The notes under the pieces were generated by a model that was given only the letters and a program-made list of their open reading frames with translations, searched no databases and was not told the DNA's origin. The position numbers and the translations under genes were made by a program. Shown one piece after another: positions 14,936 to 23,011 of a stretch of 48,221 bases of DNA; positions within the stretch are counted from its first letter, which is position 1, and each line of letters starts with the position of its first letter. Source of the stretch: CAYUWH01 sp964448615 (GTDB lineage: Bacteria > Patescibacteriota > Gracilibacteria > Peribacterales > Peribacteraceae); contig CAYUWH010000005.1 in the NCBI GenBank assembly GCA_964448615.1, positions 1-48,221 on the forward strand. The letters run 5' to 3'.

Positions 14936-15142
14936 ATGGACCCGCAGGCGTTGTTCGACAAGCACGCGATCCCACAAGAGGATCGCCAAGAACTCGGTCG
15001 CTTCATCGCGACTAGTAAGGCATCCGAAGAGTTCAAGGCACGCTTCGATCAAAGTCCGAGCTACCAAGCGTGCGCGAGCGAAGGACTGACTACCTGTTTC
15101 CAACCTTTCGCTGATGCTCTCGCCCGTGAGCAGCAACAGTAA
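14936..15142 (+). CDS. hypothetical 68-aa protein with strong SD
   Basis: This is a 68-residue helical, soluble protein (LFDKHAIPQEDRQELGRFI, SKASEEFKARF) containing two cysteines (YQACASEGLTTCF). GGAGG at 14923-14927 fixes the start. A leader hairpin precedes it and a stem-loop follows, so it is a self-contained transcription unit. I do not recognise the family. It shares this architecture with the 13553 gene. Confidence 0.65.
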   Translation: MDPQALFDKHAIPQEDRQELGRFIATSKASEEFKARFDQSPSYQACASEGLTTCFQPFADALAREQQQ

Positions 15143-15164
15143 GGGTGAGGAAGTGAGATGTGAC

Positions 15165-15200
15165 TAGCCCCTACGCGGACTTATGTCGGCGTGGGGGCTA
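15165..15200 (+). terminator. stem-loop terminator-like structure
   Basis: TAGCCCCTACGC (15165-15176) pairs with GCGTGGGGGCTA (15189-15200) with one wobble. The stem is GC-rich, the loop is 12 nt and there is no clear U-tract. Confidence 0.55.
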
Positions 15201-15261
15201 CTACTAATGAACGAGTATCAATGTATTTGAGTGCGAGGTACAGATGACGTAGTTCTAGAAG

Positions 15262-15309
15262 GAGCCACATTGCAGAGCCATTATTGACAATATAATCAAA
15301 ATATATAAT
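15262..15309 (+). promoter_or_regulatory. GAGCCA tandem element and promoter, copy B
   Basis: GAGCCA occurs at 15262-15267 and 15275-15280 (13-bp spacing). TTGACA follows at 15284-15289 and TATAAT at 15304-15309. The ATG at 15318 lies 8 nt later. The flank CTAGAAGGAGCCAC is identical to copy D. Confidence 0.55.
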
Positions 15310-15317
15310 ATTAATAT

Positions 15318-15938
15318 ATGAGATACAAAGAGGTGGTAGCCGAAATCAGAGGCTTAAACTGGAAAAGCCTTCAAGAACCTCAACTCGAACGCTTGATGCA
15401 GATATCACACGGAGCAGCAGAGGAGTTTGCCGAAGCATTGAGAATTGGATTACAAGTATATAAATCTGACGACAATCTTCAGCAAATGGCACGCGGTGAA
15501 TTGAAGGCCAACAATTTGAAACATGGCGATTATGATAAGCGCGGCGACCACTCAGAATTCCTTGCTCATTTTTTAGAGCGGGAAGGTTCGCAACTGTCTC
15601 CGGAGGTTCAGGATGCCATCCAGAAATATCGGGTGATTTGCAGTAATCTAACTCCGGAAGTTCGAGCGAAAACTGTATTCAGTAGGGAAGAAGAACTTTC
15701 AGGAATTTTTGCTGCTATCTTATGCAATGAACACTGGTCAACAGAGACACTACAAGCATTCAGGTATTATCTGCAAAAGCACATAGAGTTGGATAGTGAA
15801 GATGGAGGACATGCGGACTTAGTGAGCGCATATGAAATCGACGATGTCGTATTACCTTTTTATGAGGCGCGTCTTGATTTGTATAGAGTGATTCCAGAGT
15901 TATTCAAAGTTAATTCAGAAAGACAAAAATCTGTCTGA
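15318..15938 (+). CDS. haem-oxygenase-like fold protein (DUF3050-like)
   Basis: This is a 206-residue all-helical protein. The segment YYLQKHIELDSEDGGHADL near residues 152-170 resembles the His/Glu helix of DUF3050 and related haem-oxygenase-like di-metal proteins. An earlier helix contains LKHGDYDKRGDHSEFLAHFL with further potential ligands. The family includes metal-dependent oxidases, but no activity can be assigned here. The gene stands alone behind a GAGCCA-type promoter with a predicted leader of only a few nucleotides. It is somewhat AT-rich relative to its neighbours. Confidence 0.55.
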   Translation: MRYKEVVAEIRGLNWKSLQEPQLERLMQISHGAAEEFAEALRIGLQVYKSDDNLQQMARGELKANNLKHGDYDKRGDHSEFLAHFLEREGSQLSPEVQDAIQKYRVICSNLTPEVRAKTVFSREEELSGIFAAILCNEHWSTETLQAFRYYLQKHIELDSEDGGHADLVSAYEIDDVVLPFYEARLDLYRVIPELFKVNSERQKSV

Positions 15939-16033
15939 GTATTTTTAATGGATTCTATTATCAGCAACTTCTTAGCTATGATTCTCCAATAATGCACATC
16001 CACCATTAAAGTTATAATAACGTCTGAATCGGG

Positions 16034-16075
16034 GAGCCATACGTGACAAATTTTGTTTTTATTTCAAAATATAAA
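16034..16075 (+). promoter_or_regulatory. GAGCCA element, copy C
   Basis: CGGGGAGCCATACGTGACA at 16031-16049 is followed by TATAAA at 16070-16075, upstream of the fibre-protein gene. Confidence 0.45.
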
Positions 16076-16107
16076 TAAAGTAGTATAGTTTTCTATTTAA
16101 GAAGATG

Positions 16108-16136
16108 CTGCATTTTGCAGCGGAATGTGCTATAAT
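16108..16136 (+). promoter_or_regulatory. extended -10 promoter with small hairpin
   Basis: CTGCA-ttt-TGCAG (16108-16120) precedes TGC-TATAAT (-10 at 16131-16136), 16 nt before the ATG at 16153. It is a second candidate promoter for this gene besides copy C. Confidence 0.5.
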
Positions 16137-16152
16137 CAGAAGATACCCAAAA

Positions 16153-19100
16153 ATGATAAACAAACTCCTGTTCAAAGGCCTCATGCTGGCGCTGTCACTC
16201 TCGACGGCGGTCCCGTGCCATGCGCTGAGCATTAGTGGAGACAGTATGGCAGCGATGCCGACGAATGGTCGTTCCAATAGTTATAATGCCCCGTCAGGCA
16301 CGAACGCGGTGACAAGCGGCGGCGAGTCGGATTCCTACACGGCGAAAGAATCGACTATTCATACAGCTAGTGAGGTGGGCACACCCCAAACACAACCGAC
16401 AGAGAGCGGGGGGGATGAAAGCAATAACTCTGGCGGATCAGGCGGTGAAGATAGCGGTACAACAGGGACCAACAATGCGCACGGTGGTGCACGACGCGGA
16501 GCGCTGGCTATTTCACCTTCTGAGAATACGGAAACAGAAACGGGAGACCATGCCGATCACGCATCCCAAGCAAGCTCTGAAGTTCCAACAAGTACGCGCC
16601 TGCAGGAACAGAAGAATGTGCAGACAACACAAGCAGATACGCATCCTTCCCGCGTGCATGCGGCAGTAACGGGGGTTCTGACTATGAACCCTCCCCATGC
16701 TGTCATTCCAGGCTCCCCCGTATCCGATCATTCTTTCGGTGTACAGAGGAATATCTTCTACTTTGCCGCGACTCCGCCGCCCGCGTACGCCGCACGCACT
16801 GCCGCGATAGGCGGAGCGATGGTGTTGCTCTTTACGGCAGTAATCTTTATCAGGAAGAGAGCCTCTATGAGAGTGATCCGGCGATTCAAGAAACATGCGA
16901 AACGCATTCTGAGCGCACTATTCTGCATGGTGTTCATGATTCCGTCCGCGCTGCGCGTGCCCGCTGCTTACGCAACCACCCTTCCCAGTTACATGCTCTA
17001 CGAAGGCACGCTTTCCGATGGATCGGGAAACGCGATCACCACCGCGCGGACTTTCCGTTTTTCCTTCTGGAAGAGCACAGACTTCGTAAGCGGCGACCTG
17101 TCTGCAGGTTCCATCAATACCGACGCGTCAAACTACGGCGGATGGCAGGAAACGAAATCGTACACTCCCAGCACCACCGGCTTCTTCTCCATCCAACTTG
17201 GACAAACGAATGCTCTGTCCTCGTTCGATGCAAACACGCAGGCGTACCTGCAGGTGGAAGTGAAAGCGTTCGGAGCCGCGGATACGACGTATGAACTCAT
17301 CGACGTGGATACCTCGAGCGACACGGTCGATCGCAAATACCTGTCGGTGATCCCGTACGCGAAGAATGCGGAGGCGCTCGATGGGCATCAGATCGGCTCT
17401 GGCTCGGGAAACATCATCATGCTTGGTTCGGGAGGCAGTCTCACGGTCAACGGCGCAATCACCATCAACGCCAACGCTAAAATCCGGGGCAACCTGTCCG
17501 GGTCGACGCTGAACGTGGACGGCTCGGCATCACTGAATAGTACGCTCACCGCGTCCGGCTCCATCGCCACGAAGAACAACATCACCATTAATTCCGGGAA
17601 CGCGAATCAGGATGCGACGCTGACGTTCGGGAATAATCTGGCGGCACAGACCTTGAAATTCAATGCGACGACGCAGCGGTTTGAGTTCAGTAAGGGTATT
17701 TCTGTTCGTGGGACCATGTCTGGCTCCTCATTGCGCATCGACGGCAATGCGGACATCTGGGGTTCGCTCGCATCGTCGGGTTCCGTGACTGTTCGAGGGA
17801 CGCTCTCAGGTGCCGTGATTCGCAGCTTCGGGTTGACGGATTGTCACAGTGGCACAGGAAGCAAGCTGCTCTGGGATACGACGACTGGCAAGTTCTCGTG
17901 CGGAAGCGATAACAGTGGATCCTGGTCCGGCACGGGCGCGTTGCAGACAGGCTTTGATGCTCGATACATCAAGAAGGCCGGAGGAACCATGACCGGTGCC
18001 CTCATCATCAATCTCAGTAGTGGCACGACCGGCCTGAGCGTAAAGCAGACGCTTTCGGGATCGATCATCCAGGCCGACAGTCAGCTGCGATCTTCCGGCT
18101 CATTGGTAATCAATGGATCGACAACGCTGAAATCGACCGCAACGATCAATGGTACAACGACGATCAATGCGAATACGAAGGTGCGAGGGAATTTATCGGG
18201 GTCGACGCTGAACGTGGACGGCTCGGCATCACTGAATAGTACGCTCACCGCGTCCGGCTCCATCGCCACGAAGAACAACATCACCATTAATTCCGGGAAC
18301 GCGAATCAGGATGCGACGCTGACGTTCGGGAATAATCTGGCGGCACAGACCTTGAAATTCAATGCGACGACGCAGCGGTTTGAGTTCAGTAAGGGTATCT
18401 CCGTCCGCGGAACGATGTCTGGGAGCACATTGAACGTCGATGGTGCTTCCACGCTCGGTGGAGCCACAACTATAGGCGGCGCCACCACCATCACAGGAAC
18501 AACGAAAGTGAGAGGAACACTCTCGGGATCGACGCTGAATGTGGATGGAACATCAACTCTGCAAGGAGCAGTAACAGCCAATGGCAAACTTCAAATTGGT
18601 CCTGGCAGTGCATCAACAGCCCAGCTTCGTTTCAGCTCAGGTGCAACAGTTTCATCTCCACTCAACGGCGATGTGTGGTACGACAAGGCGAAGGATTCTC
18701 TGGGCGGGCAATTCTCCGGCATCAAACAGTTTTGGACAGGAGTCATCTTCACTCAAACGGCGGATAAGACTGTTTCAAATACGCTGACCGCTACGACGCT
18801 CATTGGTACAGGAACAGGAACGGTGACACTCCCTGCGAACTTCTTCAAGCCAGGCAAGACCATCCGCATCCGTGCAAGCGGCATCTACTCAACAGTGGGA
18901 TTAACTCCCGGCACACTCAGCATCATCGCAAAGCTCGGCAGCACGACTCTTGGCACCGCAACCATCACTCTACCGACGGCTGCCGTGAGCGAATTCTGGA
19001 CGATCGACGAAACCGTCACCTGCCGTTCGACGGGGGCGACCGGCACCGTCATGGCTATCGGCAATGTCTATCGCAGCGACGGCAACGCCTCAAACTATCT

Positions 19101-19245
19101 GCTGAACGCGAAAATGATCAACGCAGCGGCGACGACGATCGACACGACCGCCTCGCAGGCCATCGACGTGACGGCAACGTTCTCCGTCCAAAGCGCCAGC
19201 AACATCATTACAACGCAGGATTTGACTGTTGAAGTATTAAACTAG
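16153..19245 (+). CDS. large secreted fibre/stalk-like surface protein
   Basis: This is a 1030-residue protein. It starts with a signal peptide (LLFKGLMLALSLSTAVPCHA). Then come about 190 Ser/Thr/Gly-rich residues and a TM helix (AAIGGAMVLLFTAVIFIRKR). At residue 239 a Met begins a second signal-like sequence (RRFKKHAKRILSALFCMVFMIP, then AAYA). From about residue 280 there is a beta-rich region of repeated [RS]GTLSGSTLNVDG units, like phage tail-fibre or trimeric stalk proteins of Patescibacteria. The C-terminal 180 residues form a distinct beta domain. Two 67-residue segments (about 450-516 and 683-749) are encoded by identical DNA. It may be two genes fused in frame. It probably has an adhesin or appendage role, inferred from repeats. 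Confidence 0.7.
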   Translation: MINKLLFKGLMLALSLSTAVPCHALSISGDSMAAMPTNGRSNSYNAPSGTNAVTSGGESDSYTAKESTIHTASEVGTPQTQPTESGGDESNNSGGSGGEDSGTTGTNNAHGGARRGALAISPSENTETETGDHADHASQASSEVPTSTRLQEQKNVQTTQADTHPSRVHAAVTGVLTMNPPHAVIPGSPVSDHSFGVQRNIFYFAATPPPAYAARTAAIGGAMVLLFTAVIFIRKRASMRVIRRFKKHAKRILSALFCMVFMIPSALRVPAAYATTLPSYMLYEGTLSDGSGNAITTARTFRFSFWKSTDFVSGDLSAGSINTDASNYGGWQETKSYTPSTTGFFSIQLGQTNALSSFDANTQAYLQVEVKAFGAADTTYELIDVDTSSDTVDRKYLSVIPYAKNAEALDGHQIGSGSGNIIMLGSGGSLTVNGAITINANAKIRGNLSGSTLNVDGSASLNSTLTASGSIATKNNITINSGNANQDATLTFGNNLAAQTLKFNATTQRFEFSKGISVRGTMSGSSLRIDGNADIWGSLASSGSVTVRGTLSGAVIRSFGLTDCHSGTGSKLLWDTTTGKFSCGSDNSGSWSGTGALQTGFDARYIKKAGGTMTGALIINLSSGTTGLSVKQTLSGSIIQADSQLRSSGSLVINGSTTLKSTATINGTTTINANTKVRGNLSGSTLNVDGSASLNSTLTASGSIATKNNITINSGNANQDATLTFGNNLAAQTLKFNATTQRFEFSKGISVRGTMSGSTLNVDGASTLGGATTIGGATTITGTTKVRGTLSGSTLNVDGTSTLQGAVTANGKLQIGPGSASTAQLRFSSGATVSSPLNGDVWYDKAKDSLGGQFSGIKQFWTGVIFTQTADKTVSNTLTATTLIGTGTGTVTLPANFFKPGKTIRIRASGIYSTVGLTPGTLSIIAKLGSTTLGTATITLPTAAVSEFWTIDETVTCRSTGATGTVMAIGNVYRSDGNASNYLLNAKMINAAATTIDTTASQAIDVTATFSVQSASNIITTQDLTVEVLN
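17500..17699 (+). repeat. 200-bp direct repeat, copy 1
   Basis: By reading it is identical to 18199-18398. The offset of 699 nt (233 codons) keeps the frame, so it encodes the same 67 residues twice. Confidence 0.9.
18199..18398 (+). repeat. 200-bp direct repeat, copy 2
   Basis: Second copy of 17500-17699. The exact identity, including synonymous sites, indicates recent duplication or gene conversion. Confidence 0.9.
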
Positions 19246-19268
19246 ACAAGAGAAGACCGCCGCCGAAA

Positions 19269-20276
19269 TTACATGTGCGTTCGCGCCTCATCGGCCATCT
19301 TTTTCGCGATTTCCTGGATCTGCGCAGCCAATGCATCCAAACCGAAAGCGCGCGCTTCCTCTGCTTTGTGCCAAGCCAAGCCGGCATGTTCGGTGACGTC
19401 TGCCCATGCGGAGTTAGCCCCGGCCTCGTCGGCAAGGAACAACTCTTTGAACCCTTCAGAAACTTTCACGGCCCCTTTCGCAATCGGTTCGTCGGGCGAA
19501 CGTGCGAGCGCGCCTCGGGAAGAAAGAAGTGCTCGAGTCGTCACGAATTCCCCATCAGCGGTGTTGTGGCTCTGCAGAAATGACAAAGCGTCGATGAGTT
19601 GCTTTTCGGTAGTATCGAGCAGGAATTGAGTACGTGCTCCTTGGCGGTACAGCAGAAAATCGTGCAGCAATCGGGCGATCTCGCCACGGGTGAGGGGCTT
19701 TCCCGGATTGATGACGTTCTCCTTCTCCATAACTTCCATGGACGCAGTGATCGCATATCGAACGTACGGATAGAACCAATCAGCGCTCTTGGCGACGTCC
19801 GATGCAATGGGTGTGGTGATCTCTCCATAGTTTCGGGACGGGTCCACGCCGTAGGCCCGCAGCAGAAGTTTGAGAAACTGCGCCTTGTTCACCGGGGAAG
19901 ACGGGGAGAACGCGGTCGTTTGGGGAGGGCCATCGATCATCCCGAACTTGTCGCGGGCGAGTTCCACGTACATGGCATACCAAGCATCCTTCGGCACATC
20001 GGTGTACCGAGAGATTCCCTTTGCCGATTCCATCTGTACGGCAGACGCGAGTGGGCGGAGGATGAGCGTGACGGCCTCGACCCTACTGACGATCTTGTCT
20101 GGCTGAAATGTGCCATCGGGATACCCTTGAATGATATTGGCTTCCTTGAGTGCCTCAATCGCGGCAAAGTCCGGACGCGTCGCAGGCACATCTGTGAACG
20201 ACGGTGAGTTTGCAAAGACGCCCCACGGAATGATCAAGGCGAAAAGAAAAAGGAAATGGGCATATCGTCGCTGCAT
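19269..20276 (-). CDS. SLH-domain surface protein
   Basis: This is a protein of about 335 residues with an N-terminal signal peptide (RYAHFLFLFALIIPWGVFA). Three S-layer homology modules follow. The first is clear (FTDVPATRPDFAAIEAL, then IIQGYPDGTFQPDKIVSRVEA). The second (YTDVPKDAWYAMYVELA) and third (INPGKPLTRGEIARLL) are more divergent. The C-terminal 120 residues are helical (KQLIDALSFLQ, EIAKKMADEA). SLH modules anchor proteins non-covalently to cell-wall polymers or the S-layer. The start at 20276 is chosen because it places the basic n-region directly before the hydrophobic core, and TATGAT lies 10 nt upstream. The gene is convergent with the fibre-protein gene. Confidence 0.82.
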   Translation of the reverse strand: MQRRYAHFLFLFALIIPWGVFANSPSFTDVPATRPDFAAIEALKEANIIQGYPDGTFQPDKIVSRVEAVTLILRPLASAVQMESAKGISRYTDVPKDAWYAMYVELARDKFGMIDGPPQTTAFSPSSPVNKAQFLKLLLRAYGVDPSRNYGEITTPIASDVAKSADWFYPYVRYAITASMEVMEKENVINPGKPLTRGEIARLLHDFLLYRQGARTQFLLDTTEKQLIDALSFLQSHNTADGEFVTTRALLSSRGALARSPDEPIAKGAVKVSEGFKELFLADEAGANSAWADVTEHAGLAWHKAEEARAFGLDALAAQIQEIAKKMADEARTHM

Positions 20277-20382
20277 GTTGGCAACAATCATACACTTGTC
20301 TTTCATATGCTAAAAAATTTTGTTTTACTCCTGGCATTTGCACACTACGAAGCAGTCTATACACTGTCGTCAGCTCTAGAAG

Positions 20383-20433
20383 GAGCCACGTCGGGGAGCC
20401 ATTCATCAACACCCACTCGTCTGTTCTTATAAA
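20383..20433 (+). promoter_or_regulatory. GAGCCA tandem element, copy D
   Basis: GAGCCA occurs at 20383-20388 and 20396-20401 (13-bp spacing), preceded by CTAGAAG as in copy B. TATAAA follows at 20428-20433. It lies upstream of the propeller gene. Confidence 0.5.
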
Positions 20434-20498
20434 TCTGTCAAAATACTGCCAGCCAATTATCGTATTTCTCTACAAGAAGTTTTTAAAAGAGTCACCGC

Positions 20499-20504
20499 TA
20501 TCAT
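20499..20504 (+). promoter_or_regulatory. TATCAT -10 box, leaderless start
   Basis: TATCAT lies exactly 6 nt before the GTG at 20511. Confidence 0.4.
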
Positions 20505-20510
20505 TTGCAA

Positions 20511-21938
20511 GTGGATTCGTACTCACTGCGATGGCGTTCGTTGGTGTTGATTGGCACGTTCCTGTTTCCGCTTATTACAGAAGCTACGTCATTTTCCTAT
20601 GGCGATCCATTAAAGGTGCATGAATCGAATCTTCAGATCAATACGGTGGAAATGGCACGGCTCGATACCACGCGCACGCTCCTCCTCTATGCCGCAGACG
20701 ATGAAGGACGCATGGCAGTTGCCACACGTGATGGTGCAGCCCTCACCAAAGGAACAGAGTATGAATTGGGGTCGGCCATCGACCGTGGCGCAGTCACGAT
20801 ACTCGACAGCACTCATGCTGTAGTGACATACATTGAAAGTACAACCGGGTCGGGAAAAGCGGTAATCGCAACCATTGCTGGGAACGACATATCATTCGGA
20901 ACACCGGCCACATTCAAAAACAAAGCCAGTATCGACTCCAACTATGCCCTCGCGGTGACAACCCTGGATTCCACGCGCTTTGCCCTTGCCTATATGTCAC
21001 TTGAAGAAGGAACGGACGATTTCGGTGATCCTGAACAAACAAATTCCGGCTCGGTGGTTATCGGTTCGGTGAGTGGGACAAATATTTCATTCGGCACTCC
21101 CCAGATATATTCCCGCATGGAGGTGGACGACCATGATATTGTTGCGCTGGATTCTTCAAAATTTGTTATTACCTACGATACGGCGGACGGCGCGTCCGGT
21201 GTGGTAGGAACTGTAAGTGGGACAGATATTACGCTTGGTACGCCCGTGGAATATGTGGATAACGGGAGTTTCCACCAAAATGACATGATAGATTCATCAC
21301 GTTTTATTGTCGCCTATCAAAGTATCACAGGAGGCAGCTCAAGAATTGGCGTTGTGTCGGGGACGACGATCACCTTTGGTGCTGAGCATGCATTTTCCGC
21401 TCAAACAAGCATTGCGATTTCCGTGGCGGCCATCAACGACACGACCGCTACCATTGTGTATGGTGATTACGGCGGACTCACCCATGGAACAGTGACGATT
21501 GCATCCATCAGTGGCAACAGCATCACTACAGGCGATTCCTCTGTATTCGGTGCGTACATGAACGCATCGAGCGTCATCCTGTTGGATGATGAAACAAGCA
21601 TGATTGGTTACTACAGTCTTGATGACTTTAAAGGGTACGTCCTCATTGCCCACCGCGATCTGCCTGAATCATCATCCAGCTCTTCCTCTTCATCGACTAC
21701 CGAAAACAGTACCCCAAGAGGTGGAGGGCGACGGGGCAGCCCGGGCAGGGGTGGGATTGCTCAACCACTGAACGTCTTACGCCCAGCCGACTCACCAGCT
21801 CCAGAAAATAGGACAACATCATCCTTCGAAACGCGTACCTGCAACCGTGTGATGAAGTGGTTCAAAGGCAATAAGAAGATGCTCGGCAGAGTGAACGAGC
21901 GGCTGGAGAAACGTTTTAAGTTTATATGCACGGAATGA
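20511..21938 (+). CDS. secreted seven-repeat beta-propeller-like protein with Cys C-terminal motif
   Basis: This is a protein of about 475 residues. After a signal peptide (SLVLIGTFLFPLITEATS) come seven repeats of about 50 residues. Each contains an L/I-D-[ST]-x5-Y strand (LDTTRTLLLY, LDSTHAVVTY, LDSTRFALAY, LDSSKFVITY, IDSSRFIVAY, INDTTATIVY, LDDETSMIGY) and a G-T-x-I-[ST]-F-G-T-P-like strand. The count suggests a seven-bladed propeller. Residues from about 385 form a poly-Ser linker, then a Gly/Arg-rich stretch. The last 36 residues contain RTC-x-RV-x2-W and RVNERLEKRFKFIC, a motif shared with the protein at 23012. The start is taken as GTG at 20511. Confidence 0.7.
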   Translation: MDSYSLRWRSLVLIGTFLFPLITEATSFSYGDPLKVHESNLQINTVEMARLDTTRTLLLYAADDEGRMAVATRDGAALTKGTEYELGSAIDRGAVTILDSTHAVVTYIESTTGSGKAVIATIAGNDISFGTPATFKNKASIDSNYALAVTTLDSTRFALAYMSLEEGTDDFGDPEQTNSGSVVIGSVSGTNISFGTPQIYSRMEVDDHDIVALDSSKFVITYDTADGASGVVGTVSGTDITLGTPVEYVDNGSFHQNDMIDSSRFIVAYQSITGGSSRIGVVSGTTITFGAEHAFSAQTSIAISVAAINDTTATIVYGDYGGLTHGTVTIASISGNSITTGDSSVFGAYMNASSVILLDDETSMIGYYSLDDFKGYVLIAHRDLPESSSSSSSSSTTENSTPRGGGRRGSPGRGGIAQPLNVLRPADSPAPENRTTSSFETRTCNRVMKWFKGNKKMLGRVNERLEKRFKFICTE

Positions 21939-21962
21939 TGCAACTGGATGTTCGAATCGCCT

Positions 21963-22007
21963 GAACCACGTCGAGCTATTTAACACTACAAGAAAAACAT
22001 CTACCAT
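21963..22007 (+). promoter_or_regulatory. GAGCCA-type tandem element, copy E
   Basis: GAACCA (21963-21968) and GAGCTA (21973-21978) have 10-bp spacing. TACCAT follows at 22002-22007, 8 nt before the ATG at 22016. Confidence 0.45.
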
Positions 22008-22015
22008 GGATTTTA

Positions 22016-22308
22016 ATGCGACTCTCTTCAATTCACCTTGGGATACTGACCATCGCACTGCTTGCCACCCCTATTGGGATTGCTGCATCTCTTTCCGATA
22101 TCAGTGGAAACCCACATGAATCGGCAATCGACTCTCTCTATAAGCGAGGAATGATCAGCGGCTACCCGGACGGCAGCTTTCGGCCTGAGCAGACTGTCAA
22201 TCGCGCGGAATTGCTCAAAATCTTGGCCGCAAGGGAAGGCGTGCGCCCAGAGGCGGACAAGTACCGCGACTGTTTTCCGGACGTGACGACAGAATGGTTC
22301 GCGCCGTA
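22016..22308 (+). CDS. SLH-domain secreted protein, 5' fragment before assembly gap
   Basis: This is the N-terminal part of a surface protein, truncated by the N run. A signal peptide (HLGILTIALLATPIGIAA) is followed by one SLH module (ISGNPHESAIDSLYKRGM, then GYPDGSFRPEQTVNRAELLK). A second begins at CFPDVTTEWFAP just before the gap. The YPDGSFRP core is the strongest SLH signature in the window. Whether it is the same gene as the fragment after the gap cannot be shown, because the gap length is a placeholder. Confidence 0.75.
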
Positions 22309-22408
22309 NNNNNNNNNNNNNNNNNNNNNNNNNNNNNNNNNNNNNNNNNNNNNNNNNNNNNNNNNNNNNNNNNNNNNNNNNNNNNNNNNNNNNNNNNNNN
22401 NNNNNNNN
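22309..22408. other. assembly gap of 100 N
   Basis: Exactly 100 N, the conventional placeholder for a gap of unknown length. Any reading frame drawn across it is artificial. Confidence 0.99.
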
Positions 22409-22903
22409 CTCACCAAATCACATATCGACGCCAATTTCACACTGACGCCGACTTCCAATAGTCCGGGTGCGTTTACGTTCGCCACGGGGAATGCCAGTCT
22501 CGTGACTATCAGCGGAGACACTGCCGATATTATCGGAACATCAGGGACAGCGACGATAACCGCCACGCAAGCAGCGAGCGGCAACTACGCCGCGGGAAGC
22601 GCCATCATGACGCTCACGGTCTTCGCCACCTACTGCGTAGCAGAACCATGCCTGAACGGATCGGCGTGCGTTCCGACACTCGGAGGCAACGGCGCGGAGA
22701 ACTTTCTCTGCACGTGCGTCAATGACCACTACGCCGGTGTGTACTGCGAGGAATCGGACATGAACTGCCAGGAGAACGGCGGCGCTCTTTTTTGCTACAA
22801 CGGCGGCTCGTGCGTCAAAGACATCGACGGCGGCATCTGCGATTGCGCAGGCGGATTCTGCGGTACGTACTGCCAAATCCTTCCGTCGCAATGCGAAGCG
22901 TAA
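22409..22903 (+). CDS. EGF-like/Ig-like surface protein, 3' fragment after the gap
   Basis: This is the C-terminal part of a secreted protein. The first 70 residues form a bacterial Ig-like strand pattern (NASLVTISGDTADIIG, TATITATQAASGNY). Two EGF-like modules follow: CVAEPCLNGSACVPTL through CTCVNDHYAGVYC, and CQENGGALFCYNGGSC through CDCAGGFCGTYC. EGF modules are disulfide-rich and uncommon in bacteria. The many paired cysteines imply oxidative folding outside the cell, consistent with the BdbC/DsbB-type gene elsewhere in the window. The 5' end is missing, and it could be the same gene as the SLH fragment. Confidence 0.75.
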   Translation, partial: LTKSHIDANFTLTPTSNSPGAFTFATGNASLVTISGDTADIIGTSGTATITATQAASGNYAAGSAIMTLTVFATYCVAEPCLNGSACVPTLGGNGAENFLCTCVNDHYAGVYCEESDMNCQENGGALFCYNGGSCVKDIDGGICDCAGGFCGTYCQILPSQCEA

Positions 22904-22957
22904 ACCTTCATCCGCTGTAGGTTCTGACTGCATCCATCACGAGGCCCTGGTTGATCC

Positions 22958-23003
22958 GAACCACGTCGAGCCATTATGAAAAAATAGAAAAAATGTATAA
23001 AAT
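22958..23003 (+). promoter_or_regulatory. GAGCCA-type tandem element and promoter, copy F
   Basis: GAACCA (22958-22963) and GAGCCA (22968-22973) have 10-bp spacing. TATAAAAT follows at 22996-23003, 8 nt before the ATG at 23012. Confidence 0.5.
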
Positions 23004-23011
23004 CAGCACCA

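Noticed and set aside
17500..18398. CRISPR-like repeats
   Set aside because: Only two 200-bp copies exist, in frame within a coding region. No short regularly spaced repeats occur anywhere in the window.
21940..21965. tRNA T-arm-like GTTCGAATCGCC
   Set aside because: No acceptor stem, D-arm or anticodon arm can be folded around it.
22016..22903. A single intact gene read through the N gap
   Set aside because: The 100-N run is a placeholder of unknown length, so frame continuity is meaningless.
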